From Solirubrobacteraceae bacterium (GTDB taxonomy: Bacteria; Actinomycetota; Thermoleophilia; Solirubrobacterales; Solirubrobacteraceae), in assembly GCA_016463765.1 (NCBI GenBank), contig JAEMQS010000018.1, positions 1 to 64,000 of the forward strand: DNA of 64,000 nt, written 5' to 3'. Numbering within the stretch: position 1 is the stretch's first letter; each line of letters opens with the position of its first letter. The notes beneath the pieces were generated by a model. The model was not told where the DNA came from and did no database searches. It saw only the letters and a program-made list of their open reading frames with translations. A program made the translations under genes and the position numbers. This document shows, in pieces, positions 55,806 through 63,863 of the stretch.

Positions 55806-57743
55806 TCAGGCGTGCTGGACCCCGAGGCCCAGCGCGCCTGAGCGCACCAGCTCGGCGAACGCCGCGACGACCTCCGGGTCGAACTGGTCGCCGGCGCAGC
55901 GCTCGAGCTCGGCGAGCGCCTCGTGGATCGTGCGGCCCCGGGCGTAGGGCCGGTCGGAGACGATCGCGTCGAACGAGTCGCAGACCGTGATGATCCGCGC
56001 GCCGAGCGGGATCTCCTCGGCGCGCAGCCCGTCCGGGTAGCCGCCTCCGTCCCACCGCTCGTGGCTCGCACGCACCAGCTCCGCGACGGGCGCCAGCCCG
56101 GACGACGCGGCGAGGATGCGCTCGCCGATGATCGTGTGCTGGCGCATGAGCTGCCACTCCTCCTCGGTCAGCGCGGCGGGCTTGTGGAGGATCTCGTCGG
56201 GGATCGCAACCTTGCCCACGTCGTGGAGCTCGGCGGCCCGGACGATGATGTCGAGGTCGTCACCTTCGAGGCCGAGGTGCTCCGCGAGCTGGCGCGCCAG
56301 GCGCCCGACGTCGCCGTTGTGCTCGTCGAGGTCGGGCTCGGTCTCGCGCACGACGGCGAGCAGCAGGTCGCGCGCCTGCATGCGCGCCGGGGCACGGCGT
56401 TCGGCCTTGCGCGCGTACATCCGCTGGTCGGCGACGCGCAGCGCCTCTCCGGGCTCGCCAACCTCGGCGGGGATCGCCACCGATCCGGCGGACGCGGTGA
56501 TGGCGAACCCGTCGCCGCGCTCGCGCAGTGCGTGGCCGGCGGCGTGCAGGACGTCCTGGACCCGCGCGTCGTCGCCGTCGAGCAGCACGCAGAACTCGTC
56601 GCCCCCGAGCCGGTACGCCCGGCCCGCGTCGGCGACGGTGCGGCCGAGGCGCGTCCCGAGCCGGTGCAGCAGCGCGTCACCGGCGGCGTGACCGAAGCTG
56701 TCGTTGTAGAGCTTGAACCCGTCGAGGTCGAAGAAGGCGAGGGTCACCGGCGCGCCTCCGTCGAACACCCCGTCGAGGTCCTCGATCAGTGCCCGCCGGT
56801 TCGGCAGCCCGCTGAGCTGGTCCTGCCGGGCCTCCGCACGGCTGCGCTCCAGCAGCCGCATGTGCGCGAAGAAGACGATCGCGGCCCGCAGGCCGGAGAG
56901 GACCGCGGCGACGGTCGCGAGCAGGACGGTCGCGGCACCGAGGTCGAGCAGACCCGCAGCCGCGAGGACCGCGATGGCGACGAACCCGCACGCACCGGGG
57001 ACGATGCCCTCACGCCACCGCGCCTCGCGGTCGAAGACCCGGCCGTCCGGCGGCTGCCACGCCGCCGTCGCGATCACCATGAACGCGAGCAGCCACAGCG
57101 TGGCGAACAGCGAGCCGGCGACGGAGGCCTCGTCCACCGCCTGGCGTGCGTAGAGGACGTCGGTCAGCGCGACGAGCCCGACGCCGCACGCCAGCCAGCT
57201 CAGGGCGCGCCCGGGCCTCCAGCCGGTCATGCCGACGGGGACCGCGATGAGGACGATCACGACGAGGTCGAAGCTCGGGTAGAACAGCGCTGTCACGACC
57301 TCGTCCCCGGCGGCCGCGCGGATCGGCTCAACGAGCACGGCTGCCACCATCGCGGCCGCCGTGGTCCCCACGACGAGGCCGTCGAGCCAGCGCGCCCCCG
57401 GGAGCAGCCGCAGGCGGTCGTGCATGAGCACGCCGATGCCGGCGAGCTGCGCGACGTACGAGGCGACGTACACGGCGTCGGCGGCCGAGAAGAACGCCGG
57501 ATCGCCCAGCGCGGTCCACAGCAGGTCGGCGGCCAGCCACAGACCCTGGCTCGTCGCGATCAGCAGCCATGCCGCGCGCTCGGCGCGGCGGATGGCGCCG
57601 CGCGCGACGACGAGGGCAAAGGCCAGGAGGGCGACGCCGAGATAGAGCAGGGCGGACGCAGCGCTGTCCGGCGCGACGACCGCCAGGACGCCGTGCACGG
57701 CGACACCCGTGAACCCGACGACAAGGCTGGTCCGAACCACCAC
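55806..57743 (-). CDS. membrane GGDEF/HD-GYP hybrid c-di-GMP protein
   Basis: A 645-residue protein. The N-terminal half has about nine membrane helices of a MASE-like sensor. The GGDEF domain follows, with the intact motif RLGGDEFCVLLDG but no RxxD inhibitory site at the usual position. The C-terminal HD-GYP domain has HDVGKVAIPDEIL and HERWDGGGYPDGL, the full catalytic signature of c-di-GMP phosphodiesterases. Both synthesis and hydrolysis activity are thus possible. Two tandem GTG codons (57743, 57740) are candidate starts; the frame continues open to 58409 antisense to the P450. Confidence 0.9.
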   Translation of the reverse strand: MVVRTSLVVGFTGVAVHGVLAVVAPDSAASALLYLGVALLAFALVVARGAIRRAERAAWLLIATSQGLWLAADLLWTALGDPAFFSAADAVYVASYVAQLAGIGVLMHDRLRLLPGARWLDGLVVGTTAAAMVAAVLVEPIRAAAGDEVVTALFYPSFDLVVIVLIAVPVGMTGWRPGRALSWLACGVGLVALTDVLYARQAVDEASVAGSLFATLWLLAFMVIATAAWQPPDGRVFDREARWREGIVPGACGFVAIAVLAAAGLLDLGAATVLLATVAAVLSGLRAAIVFFAHMRLLERSRAEARQDQLSGLPNRRALIEDLDGVFDGGAPVTLAFFDLDGFKLYNDSFGHAAGDALLHRLGTRLGRTVADAGRAYRLGGDEFCVLLDGDDARVQDVLHAAGHALRERGDGFAITASAGSVAIPAEVGEPGEALRVADQRMYARKAERRAPARMQARDLLLAVVRETEPDLDEHNGDVGRLARQLAEHLGLEGDDLDIIVRAAELHDVGKVAIPDEILHKPAALTEEEWQLMRQHTIIGERILAASSGLAPVAELVRASHERWDGGGYPDGLRAEEIPLGARIITVCDSFDAIVSDRPYARGRTIHEALAELERCAGDQFDPEVVAAFAELVRSGALGLGVQHA

Positions 57744-57853
57744 CGGACACCCGTCGGCGCGGCGCGCCCGGAACTTGACTCCTCGCGTGCCACATTGACG
57801 CAACGGTGACCTCGACCGCAGTGTGTGCGTACCCGGTTCCGGGGAGCTCGTGG

Positions 57854-58840
57854 TCAGGACGGCGTGAGTGACAGCGGAACCGCGGCAGGCCCCTGCAGGT
57901 GCTGGTCGCGATCCCACGCGGCATCTCCCGCGGGTGACAGCGCGCTGGTGCGCGCGAGGACGACCTGGAGCAGGACCTTCGCCTGCCGGCGCGCGAGACC
58001 CGCACCCGGACACCGGTGTGCGCCCGCGCCGAAGGCGAGATGCGGCTCGTCGCGATCCGGATCGAAGCGCGCGGGGTCGGGGTGCGCGGCCGGGTCGCGG
58101 TTGGCCTCGTCGAGCCGGCACGCCACGACCTCGCCGCCGGCCTGCTGGCGCAGGACGAAGCGCAGCGGAGGATCGCGCCGCAGGGCCTCCTCGACCACGC
58201 GTGCCGCATCGGCGGGCCGGTCGCGGACGCGTGCCTGCAGTTCGCGGTCCGTCGCGACGGCCAGCAGGGTCACCGCGCTCAACCGCGCGCTCGTGACGAT
58301 CCCGGCCACGACGAGCAGCCGCACCAGGCTGCGCACCTCGCGCGGCTTGAGCCCCGCCTGGCCGCGCGCGCCGGTGACGACGATGCTGATGCCGTCGCCC
58401 GTCGGGCACGAGCGCCGCGACGCGGCCCAGCGCGCGACCGCCAGGTCGAGGTCGGCGAAGGCCGTTAGATCGGGCGGCTGGCCGTCGGCGACGGCGGAGA
58501 CCGCATCGCCGAACCGCAGGAGGTCGCCCGCCGCGGCGCGGTCGACACCGAGCTGCGCAGCGGTGACCGTGGCGGCGAGCGGACGGGCCAGGTCGGCCAC
58601 GGCCTCGGCTTCACCGCGCTCGAGCAACGGCGTGAGCAGCTCACCGGCGATCCCGGCCATCGCGTCGTCGGGGACCGCGGTGGCGCGCAGCGCCGCGGCC
58701 ACGAGCCGCCGGACGGGCGCGTGGTCGGGCGGGTCGGCGCCGATCAGGACCCGATCGAGCGCGCCCATCGGCCGCGACGAGTAGTGCGCGGGGTCGGTGA
58801 GCGCGGCGCGGACGTCGGCGTCGGTGGTGAGTTCACGCAC
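57854..58840 (-). CDS. short cytochrome P450-like protein
   Basis: A 328-residue P450 homologue, starting at GTG 58840 (VRELTTDADVRAALTD). The heme-binding motif is intact: HLAFGAGAHRCPGAGLAR with Cys277. The K-helix ExxR is in VVEEALRRDPPLRF. Three things are unusual. The protein is much shorter than the 400 or so residues usual for bacterial P450s and lacks most of the first beta region. The I-helix reads LLVVAGIVTSARLSAV, so the conserved acidic residue before Thr is Val. The segment between ExxR and ANRDP is shortened. It may be a degenerate or specialised P450. A TTG at 58894 would add only 18 residues. Confidence 0.75.
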   Translation of the reverse strand: MRELTTDADVRAALTDPAHYSSRPMGALDRVLIGADPPDHAPVRRLVAAALRATAVPDDAMAGIAGELLTPLLERGEAEAVADLARPLAATVTAAQLGVDRAAAGDLLRFGDAVSAVADGQPPDLTAFADLDLAVARWAASRRSCPTGDGISIVVTGARGQAGLKPREVRSLVRLLVVAGIVTSARLSAVTLLAVATDRELQARVRDRPADAARVVEEALRRDPPLRFVLRQQAGGEVVACRLDEANRDPAAHPDPARFDPDRDEPHLAFGAGAHRCPGAGLARRQAKVLLQVVLARTSALSPAGDAAWDRDQHLQGPAAVPLSLTPS

Positions 58841-58861
58841 CGCCCGGACCCTAGTCGCAGG

Positions 58862-58906
58862 ATCGGGTCGTTCTCGGGTCGCATTCCGACCCAAACTCGA
58901 CCCGAT
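58862..58906. promoter_or_regulatory. nested palindrome of four 11-bp-phased GGGTCG half-sites
   Basis: In the 175-bp gap between the divergent P450 and phytase-like genes, GGGTCG occurs at 58865-58870 and 58876-58881, and its complement CGACCC at 58887-58892 and 58898-58903. Each is 11 bp from the next. The outer arms extend to ATCGGGTCG (58862-58870) and CGACCCGAT (58898-58906). This is one 45-bp dyad with direct repeats inside each arm, well suited for two regulator dimers on one DNA face. An RNA hairpin is an alternative reading. Confidence 0.65.
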
Positions 58907-59015
58907 GTACCGGTTGACCGGATCTTCACCCCGTGATCACCGCCCGGCAACTCCGCCGGGCGCGGTGCCCCGCACGCTGGCCGGGTCCATCCGAACCCTC
59001 CGGAGGTCCCTCCCC

Positions 59016-60209
59016 ATGCGTCTCACCCCCGCCGTCGCGATGGCGGCGCTCGCCCTCGCCGGCAGCGCCGCCACCGCCCACGCCGACACCCTGCTGTCCC
59101 GCGCGATCCTGCCCGCGGACGCCTACCAGGAGGGTCCGCCCTCCGGCGCCGCGGTGGCCCCCAACAACGGCATCACCCCGCCGTTCCCGGGTCAGCCGAT
59201 CCCCGGCTTCTCCGCCGTGCTGAAGATCAGCGGCAGCACGTTCTGGGCGATGCCCGACAACGGCTTCGGCAGCAAGGGGAACTCCGCGGACTTCCTGCTG
59301 CGGCTCTACAAGATCCGCACGAGCGCGAAGACGCCGTTCGGCGGCAGCGGCAACGTCGCGGTGCTCGAGTACCTCCAGCTGCGCGACCCCGACAACCTCG
59401 TCCCGTTCCCCATCGCCCGCGAGGACCGGCTGCTGACCGGTGCGGACTTCGATCTCGAATCCGTGCGGCGCGCGCCCGACGGCACGTTCTGGTTCGGTGA
59501 GGAGTTCGGCCCGTACCTGCTGCACACCGACGCGACCGGCAAGGTCATCGACGCGCCGATCCAGCTCCCCGGCGTGAAGGCGCCGCAGAACCACACGCTC
59601 GGCGGTGCGCCTGCGAACCTGCCGAGCAGCCGCGGGTTCGAGGGCATGGCGATCACGAAGGACGGCACGAAGCTGCTGCCGATCCTCGAGGGCGCCCTGA
59701 CCACGGACACGGACCCGCGCCGGCGGTACATCCGCGAGTTCGACCTCGCGACCAAGCAGTACACCGACCGCGAGTGGCAGTACCGCACCGACGCGGACTT
59801 CCCGGGCGCGGTCATCGGCGACTTCACCGCACTGGACCGCAATCGCTACCTCGCGATCGAGCGTGACGACGCCCAGGGCGCCGAGGCGCTGCAGAAGAAG
59901 ATCTACCTCGTCGACCTGCGCAAGACGGACGTTGACGGCTACCTGAAGAAGACCCGCATCCTCGACCTGCTGCGCATCGCCGACCCGTTCCGGGTGTCGT
60001 CCCCGGCGCGCCCGGGCGAGTTCGGCGTCGGCCGCCGGTTCTCGTTCCCGCTGCAGTCCGTCGAGAGCCTCGAGGTCATGAGCACCGGCGTGCTGCTCAT
60101 CGCCAACGACAACAACTTCCCGGGCAGCGACGGCCGCTGGACCGCCCGGGACAAGCCCGACGACACCGAGCTGATCACGGTGTTCGCGCCGCGCCTGCTG
60201 TTCCCGTAG
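59016..60209 (+). CDS. secreted esterase-like phytase family protein
   Basis: A 397-residue exported protein with signal MRLTPAVAMAALALAGSAATAHA. It matches the esterase-like activity of phytase family, a beta-propeller fold: SRGFEGMAITKDGTKL is the diagnostic block, with AMPDNGFGSKGNSADF, FWFGEEFGPYLLHTD and VIGDFTALDRNRYLAIERD as flanking blades. GGAGG precedes ATG 59016. Substrates are phosphate or other esters, not assigned. The gene is divergent from the P450, sharing the nested palindrome region. Confidence 0.88.
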   Translation: MRLTPAVAMAALALAGSAATAHADTLLSRAILPADAYQEGPPSGAAVAPNNGITPPFPGQPIPGFSAVLKISGSTFWAMPDNGFGSKGNSADFLLRLYKIRTSAKTPFGGSGNVAVLEYLQLRDPDNLVPFPIAREDRLLTGADFDLESVRRAPDGTFWFGEEFGPYLLHTDATGKVIDAPIQLPGVKAPQNHTLGGAPANLPSSRGFEGMAITKDGTKLLPILEGALTTDTDPRRRYIREFDLATKQYTDREWQYRTDADFPGAVIGDFTALDRNRYLAIERDDAQGAEALQKKIYLVDLRKTDVDGYLKKTRILDLLRIADPFRVSSPARPGEFGVGRRFSFPLQSVESLEVMSTGVLLIANDNNFPGSDGRWTARDKPDDTELITVFAPRLLFP

Positions 60210-60213
60210 GCCA

Positions 60214-60230
60214 CGCCCCGGGGCGGGGCG
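60214..60230 (+). terminator. short GC hairpin after phytase-like gene
   Basis: CGCCCC (60214-60219) and GGGGCG (60225-60230) form a 6-bp stem with a 5-nt loop, 5 bp after the stop codon. It is short and lacks a T tract, so only weakly supported. Confidence 0.4.
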
Positions 60231-60268
60231 CATGGGTCCCGTACGAGGCGTGTGCAAGCCTTGAAGGG

Positions 60269-61780
60269 ATGTCCATGTCCCCGCCCCGCGGCCAGCGTGC
60301 GTCGCTGCGGCGCGCGCTGTTCGCCCTGCTCGCCGTCGCCTTCGCCTTCGCCGCCTTCCTGGTCCTCGCCGACCGCCTGAGCGATGACGATCCGCCGCGC
60401 CTGTCGCCCGGCACCGGCGTTGCGGCCGGCGAGAGCGACGACGTCGTCGACCCGCTCGCGTGGGACGCCGACCGCGAGGACGAACTGGTTGACGCAGCCT
60501 CGCGTGGGTTCGCCCACCCGCTGTACACGCTGGTGCCCAACGGCGCCGTCGCGAGCGCCGAGCGCACCGCGCGCTACCGCGAGCTGATCGAGGAGACCGT
60601 CGAAGGCACCGACATCGATCCCGACGACCTCGAGGCCCTCGTCTACCTCGAGAGCGCCGGCCGCCCGACCGCCGCCGCGGATCCGCAGTTCGTCGGCGCG
60701 GTGGGGCTCACGCAGATCCTCGCCGAGACCGGCACGAACCTCCTCGACATGCGGACCGACCCGCGGCAGGCCCGGTCGATCACGCGCAGCATCCGGCGCG
60801 CGCAGCGGCGTGGCGACACCGAGGCCGTCCGGCTGCTCGAGGCCCGCCGCCGCACGGTCGACGAGCGCTTCGACCCCGCCAAGGCGCTGGCCGGCACGGT
60901 GCGCTACCTCGAGTTCGCCCGCGAGGAGCTCGGCCGCGAGGACCTCGCGCTGGCGAGCTACCACGCCGGCGTCGGCAACATCCAGAACGTCGTGAAGGCC
61001 TACCGGCAGGGCGACGACGTCTCCTATGCGCAGCTGTACTTCGACACCTCGCCGGTGCACAACGAGGCCGCGTACGAGCGGCTCGCCGACCTGGGCGACG
61101 ACTCCTCGACCTACCTGTGGCGCATCGGTGCGGCGAAGGAGATCATGCGGATGCACCGCGAGGATCCCGATGCGCTGCGCGAGCAGGCGGCGCTCCAGAC
61201 CGCGAAGAACAGCTCCGAGGAGGTCCTGTGGCCCGAGGGGTCGACGCCGCAGTACACGAGCGCCGCGCAGCTGCGGGACTCCTACGAGGACGGCACGCTC
61301 CGCCGCCTGCCCGCCGACCTGCTGGCCGCGGAGGGCGTGCGCATCGATCCGCAGATGGGCGAGCTCGCGCCCCGGCGCGACCTCAGCCGGCGGCTGTTCC
61401 GCGGCCTGCGTCCGGAGGCGCTCGCCGTCCTCGTCACGATCGGCGCGGGCGTGCAGGAGATCAGCGGGGCGAAGAAGCCGATCAGCGTGACGAGCACCGT
61501 CCGCGACCAGCGCTATCAGGACCTCCTGACCGGCGTCAACGCGCAGGCCACGCGCGAGTACAGCCTGCACACCACCGGGTACGCGTTCGACATCCTGCGG
61601 TCGTTCAGCGGCACCCGCCAGGAGGACGCGTTCTGGTTCATGCTGCGGCGCCTCCAGGCCCTCGACATGATCGCGTGGCTGCCCGAGTTCGGCGCCGCCC
61701 ACATCACGGTCGGCGAACGTGCGGAGGCGCTGCTGCCGCTGCTCGACGAGGAGTCCGAACGGGTCGCCGACGGCGCGTGA
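60269..61780 (+). CDS. lytic transglycosylase fused to a LAS/M15-like peptidase domain
   Basis: A 503-residue protein with an N-terminal membrane anchor or signal (RALFALLAVAFAFAAFLVLA). Residues about 100-290 resemble a soluble lytic transglycosylase: catalytic Glu128 in VYLESAGRP, then GAVGLTQILAETG and LASYHAGVGNIQNVVKAY. The C-terminal part has SLHTTGYAFDI (S432, H434, D441) and AAHITVG (H478), the SxHxxGxAxD plus His pattern of zinc LAS peptidases such as VanY. A single enzyme cutting both glycan and peptide bonds of peptidoglycan is suggested. ATG 60269 is used; ATG 60275 is also possible. Confidence 0.8.
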   Translation: MSMSPPRGQRASLRRALFALLAVAFAFAAFLVLADRLSDDDPPRLSPGTGVAAGESDDVVDPLAWDADREDELVDAASRGFAHPLYTLVPNGAVASAERTARYRELIEETVEGTDIDPDDLEALVYLESAGRPTAAADPQFVGAVGLTQILAETGTNLLDMRTDPRQARSITRSIRRAQRRGDTEAVRLLEARRRTVDERFDPAKALAGTVRYLEFAREELGREDLALASYHAGVGNIQNVVKAYRQGDDVSYAQLYFDTSPVHNEAAYERLADLGDDSSTYLWRIGAAKEIMRMHREDPDALREQAALQTAKNSSEEVLWPEGSTPQYTSAAQLRDSYEDGTLRRLPADLLAAEGVRIDPQMGELAPRRDLSRRLFRGLRPEALAVLVTIGAGVQEISGAKKPISVTSTVRDQRYQDLLTGVNAQATREYSLHTTGYAFDILRSFSGTRQEDAFWFMLRRLQALDMIAWLPEFGAAHITVGERAEALLPLLDEESERVADGA

Positions 61781-61786
61781 GATCGC

Positions 61787-61806
61787 TCTGTCGCCAACGC
61801 GACAGA
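61787..61806 (+). terminator. hairpin terminator after the peptidoglycan hydrolase gene
   Basis: TCTGTCGC (61787-61794) pairs with GCGACAGA (61799-61806) over a CAAC loop, 6 bp after the stop codon. The 8-bp perfect stem probably ends that transcript before the next promoter. Confidence 0.65.
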
Positions 61807-61897
61807 AGACGGCGTAACGGGATGCGAGGGTGCCGGTTGTCCGGGCGTCATGCCCTACCGGCCCCGCCACAGCGCTCGTCCTTCAGGAGGACCCCTC

Positions 61898-63817
61898 ATG
61901 TCCCGCCGCAACCGCCGTCTTGCCCTGCTCGCCGCCGCGACCACCGCCGCCGCGCTGACCCCGGCCGCCGTCGCGCAGGCCGACATCTACTGCGTCAACA
62001 CGCCGACCTGCGCCCTCGGGACGTTCAAGGCGGACGTCCAGACCGCGATCGACGCCGCCGAGAGCGACGGCAACGGCGCCGACACCGTCCGCATCGGTCC
62101 GAAGGCCACCCCGTATGCAGGCCCGTTCACCTATGACGACGGCGGCGGTGGAGGCAAGCTGACGATCGAGGGCGCCGGCATCGGTGAGACCGTGCTGTCG
62201 TCCGACGGCTCGGGCGGCCACACGCTGTCCCTCGGCCACGCCGACTCGGTCGTGAAGAACCTGACGCTGCGCACCGCGTCGAGCGGGGCGTTCGCCGCGC
62301 TGTGGCTGAACGGCGGCAGCGCGGAGGGCGTCCGCGTCGAGCAGGCCGGCAACGACTTCGCGACGCCCGGCGTCAACCTCTACGGCGCGGGCTCGGCGTT
62401 CGCCGACGGCGAGATCGCAATGACCGCCGGCGAGGCCGTCATCACGGGCCACCCGAACGGCGTCAACGGGCTGCGCGTGGACCGCACCGCCATCACCGGG
62501 CGCGGCGGGGTGACCGCCGACAAGGGCTCGAGCATGACCGTGGACCGCACGACGATCGACACGACGCGCGGCGCCGCGAGCGTCGGCGGCTCGGGGTCCA
62601 GCCTGACGGTGACGAACTCGATCGTCCGCATGGGCGACGCCAGCAGCGGCGACACCGCGATGCGCTCGAACGGCAACGGCACGCTCACGATCGCGCACGT
62701 GACCCTGCTGGGCTCCGCGTCAGGCACCGCCCTGGGCGCGAGCAGCAGCGCCTCGAACTGGCACGCGACGACGAACGTCCGCAACACGATCATCAGCGGC
62801 TTCGTCCGCCACAGCGCCTGCTCGGGCGACAACGGCGGCACGTCGTCGATCACGCTGCAGTACACGTCGTTCACCGGGAGCCAGCTGACCTCGGACCCCG
62901 ACTGCACCTTCACCGCCGGGGCGGGGACGCTCAGCGGCGTCGCGCCGCAGTTCGCGGGCGGGACTCCGGGCGCGAACCTGGCGGAGGCCGACCTCCGTCT
63001 GAAGGCGCCGTCGGCGCTCATCGACGCGGGCGACGGCAACGGCGTGCTGGCGACCGACTTCGCCGGGCTGTCCCGTCCGGTCGACGGCGACGGCACGGGC
63101 GGGGCGAAGGTCGACCTCGGGGCGCTGGAGTACCGCCGCGCGGCGCCCGTCCCGGTGCTGTCGGCCCCCGCGACGGCGACGGTCGGCCAGCCGGTCGTGG
63201 TCAGCGCCGCCGGCACCACCGACCCGGATGGCGACACGATGACCTACGGCTGGGCGTTCGGCGACGGCCAGACCGCGACCGGGATCCAGGCGCAGTACGC
63301 GTACGCCACGCCCGGCCCGAAGACCGTGAAGCTCACGGTGACCGACGCGGCCGGCCGCTCGGCGGCACTGACGGCGACGGTCCAGGTCAGCGCGCCGCCG
63401 GTCGTCGAGCAGCCCGCACCGGCGCCTGAGCAGACCCCGCCCGCACAGGACGCCCCGCCGGCGAACACCGGCTCGACGAGCACGCCGCCCGCGGCCCGGG
63501 ACACCGTCGCGCCGAAGCTCGGCGCCCTGCGGTTCACGTCGAAGGCGCGCCTGGGCACCGGCCGCAGCACGCTCGCGTCACGCGGCGCGGACCTGCGCTT
63601 CTCGCTCGGCGAGGCCGGGCGCGTCACGGTCACCCTCAAGCGTGGCCGGGCCAAGGCACGGACGCTGGTGTTCCGCGACGTCCAGGCCGGCACGGTCGCG
63701 ATCGCCCTCGGCCGGAAGTCCGGCCTGGGCGCGGGGCGCTACCTCGTCACGGTCGTCGCCCACGACGCCGCGGGCAACCGCAGCGCGGCGCGGAAGGGCA
63801 CGCTGCGGCTGCGCTGA
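61898..63817 (+). CDS. secreted beta-helix protein with PKD and C-terminal beta domain
   Basis: A 639-residue exported protein (signal through AVAQA). The mature N-terminus IYCVNTPTCALGTFKADVQTAID starts a right-handed beta-helix with choice-of-anchor Q features (LIDAGDGNGV...DFAGLSRPVDGDG...DLGALEYR). A PKD domain follows (AAGTTDPDGDTMTYGWAFGDG), then a proline linker and a C-terminal beta-sandwich (LRFTSKARLGTGRSTL onward, GAGRYLVTVVAHDAAGNRS). ATG 61898 has CAGGAGG at 61884-61890. No catalytic motif is evident. It likely binds surfaces or polysaccharide. Confidence 0.82.
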   Translation: MSRRNRRLALLAAATTAAALTPAAVAQADIYCVNTPTCALGTFKADVQTAIDAAESDGNGADTVRIGPKATPYAGPFTYDDGGGGGKLTIEGAGIGETVLSSDGSGGHTLSLGHADSVVKNLTLRTASSGAFAALWLNGGSAEGVRVEQAGNDFATPGVNLYGAGSAFADGEIAMTAGEAVITGHPNGVNGLRVDRTAITGRGGVTADKGSSMTVDRTTIDTTRGAASVGGSGSSLTVTNSIVRMGDASSGDTAMRSNGNGTLTIAHVTLLGSASGTALGASSSASNWHATTNVRNTIISGFVRHSACSGDNGGTSSITLQYTSFTGSQLTSDPDCTFTAGAGTLSGVAPQFAGGTPGANLAEADLRLKAPSALIDAGDGNGVLATDFAGLSRPVDGDGTGGAKVDLGALEYRRAAPVPVLSAPATATVGQPVVVSAAGTTDPDGDTMTYGWAFGDGQTATGIQAQYAYATPGPKTVKLTVTDAAGRSAALTATVQVSAPPVVEQPAPAPEQTPPAQDAPPANTGSTSTPPAARDTVAPKLGALRFTSKARLGTGRSTLASRGADLRFSLGEAGRVTVTLKRGRAKARTLVFRDVQAGTVAIALGRKSGLGAGRYLVTVVAHDAAGNRSAARKGTLRLR

Positions 63818-63830
63818 CGCGGACGTGTGA

Positions 63831-63861
63831 CGGATTCGCGCAGCAGGACTGCGCGAATCCG
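63831..63861. terminator. bidirectional hairpin terminator
   Basis: A 13-bp perfect stem (63831-63843 CGGATTCGCGCAG, 63849-63861) with a CAGGA loop lies between the convergent PKD protein gene and the cation-transporter gene. Confidence 0.8.
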
Positions 63862-63863
63862 GA

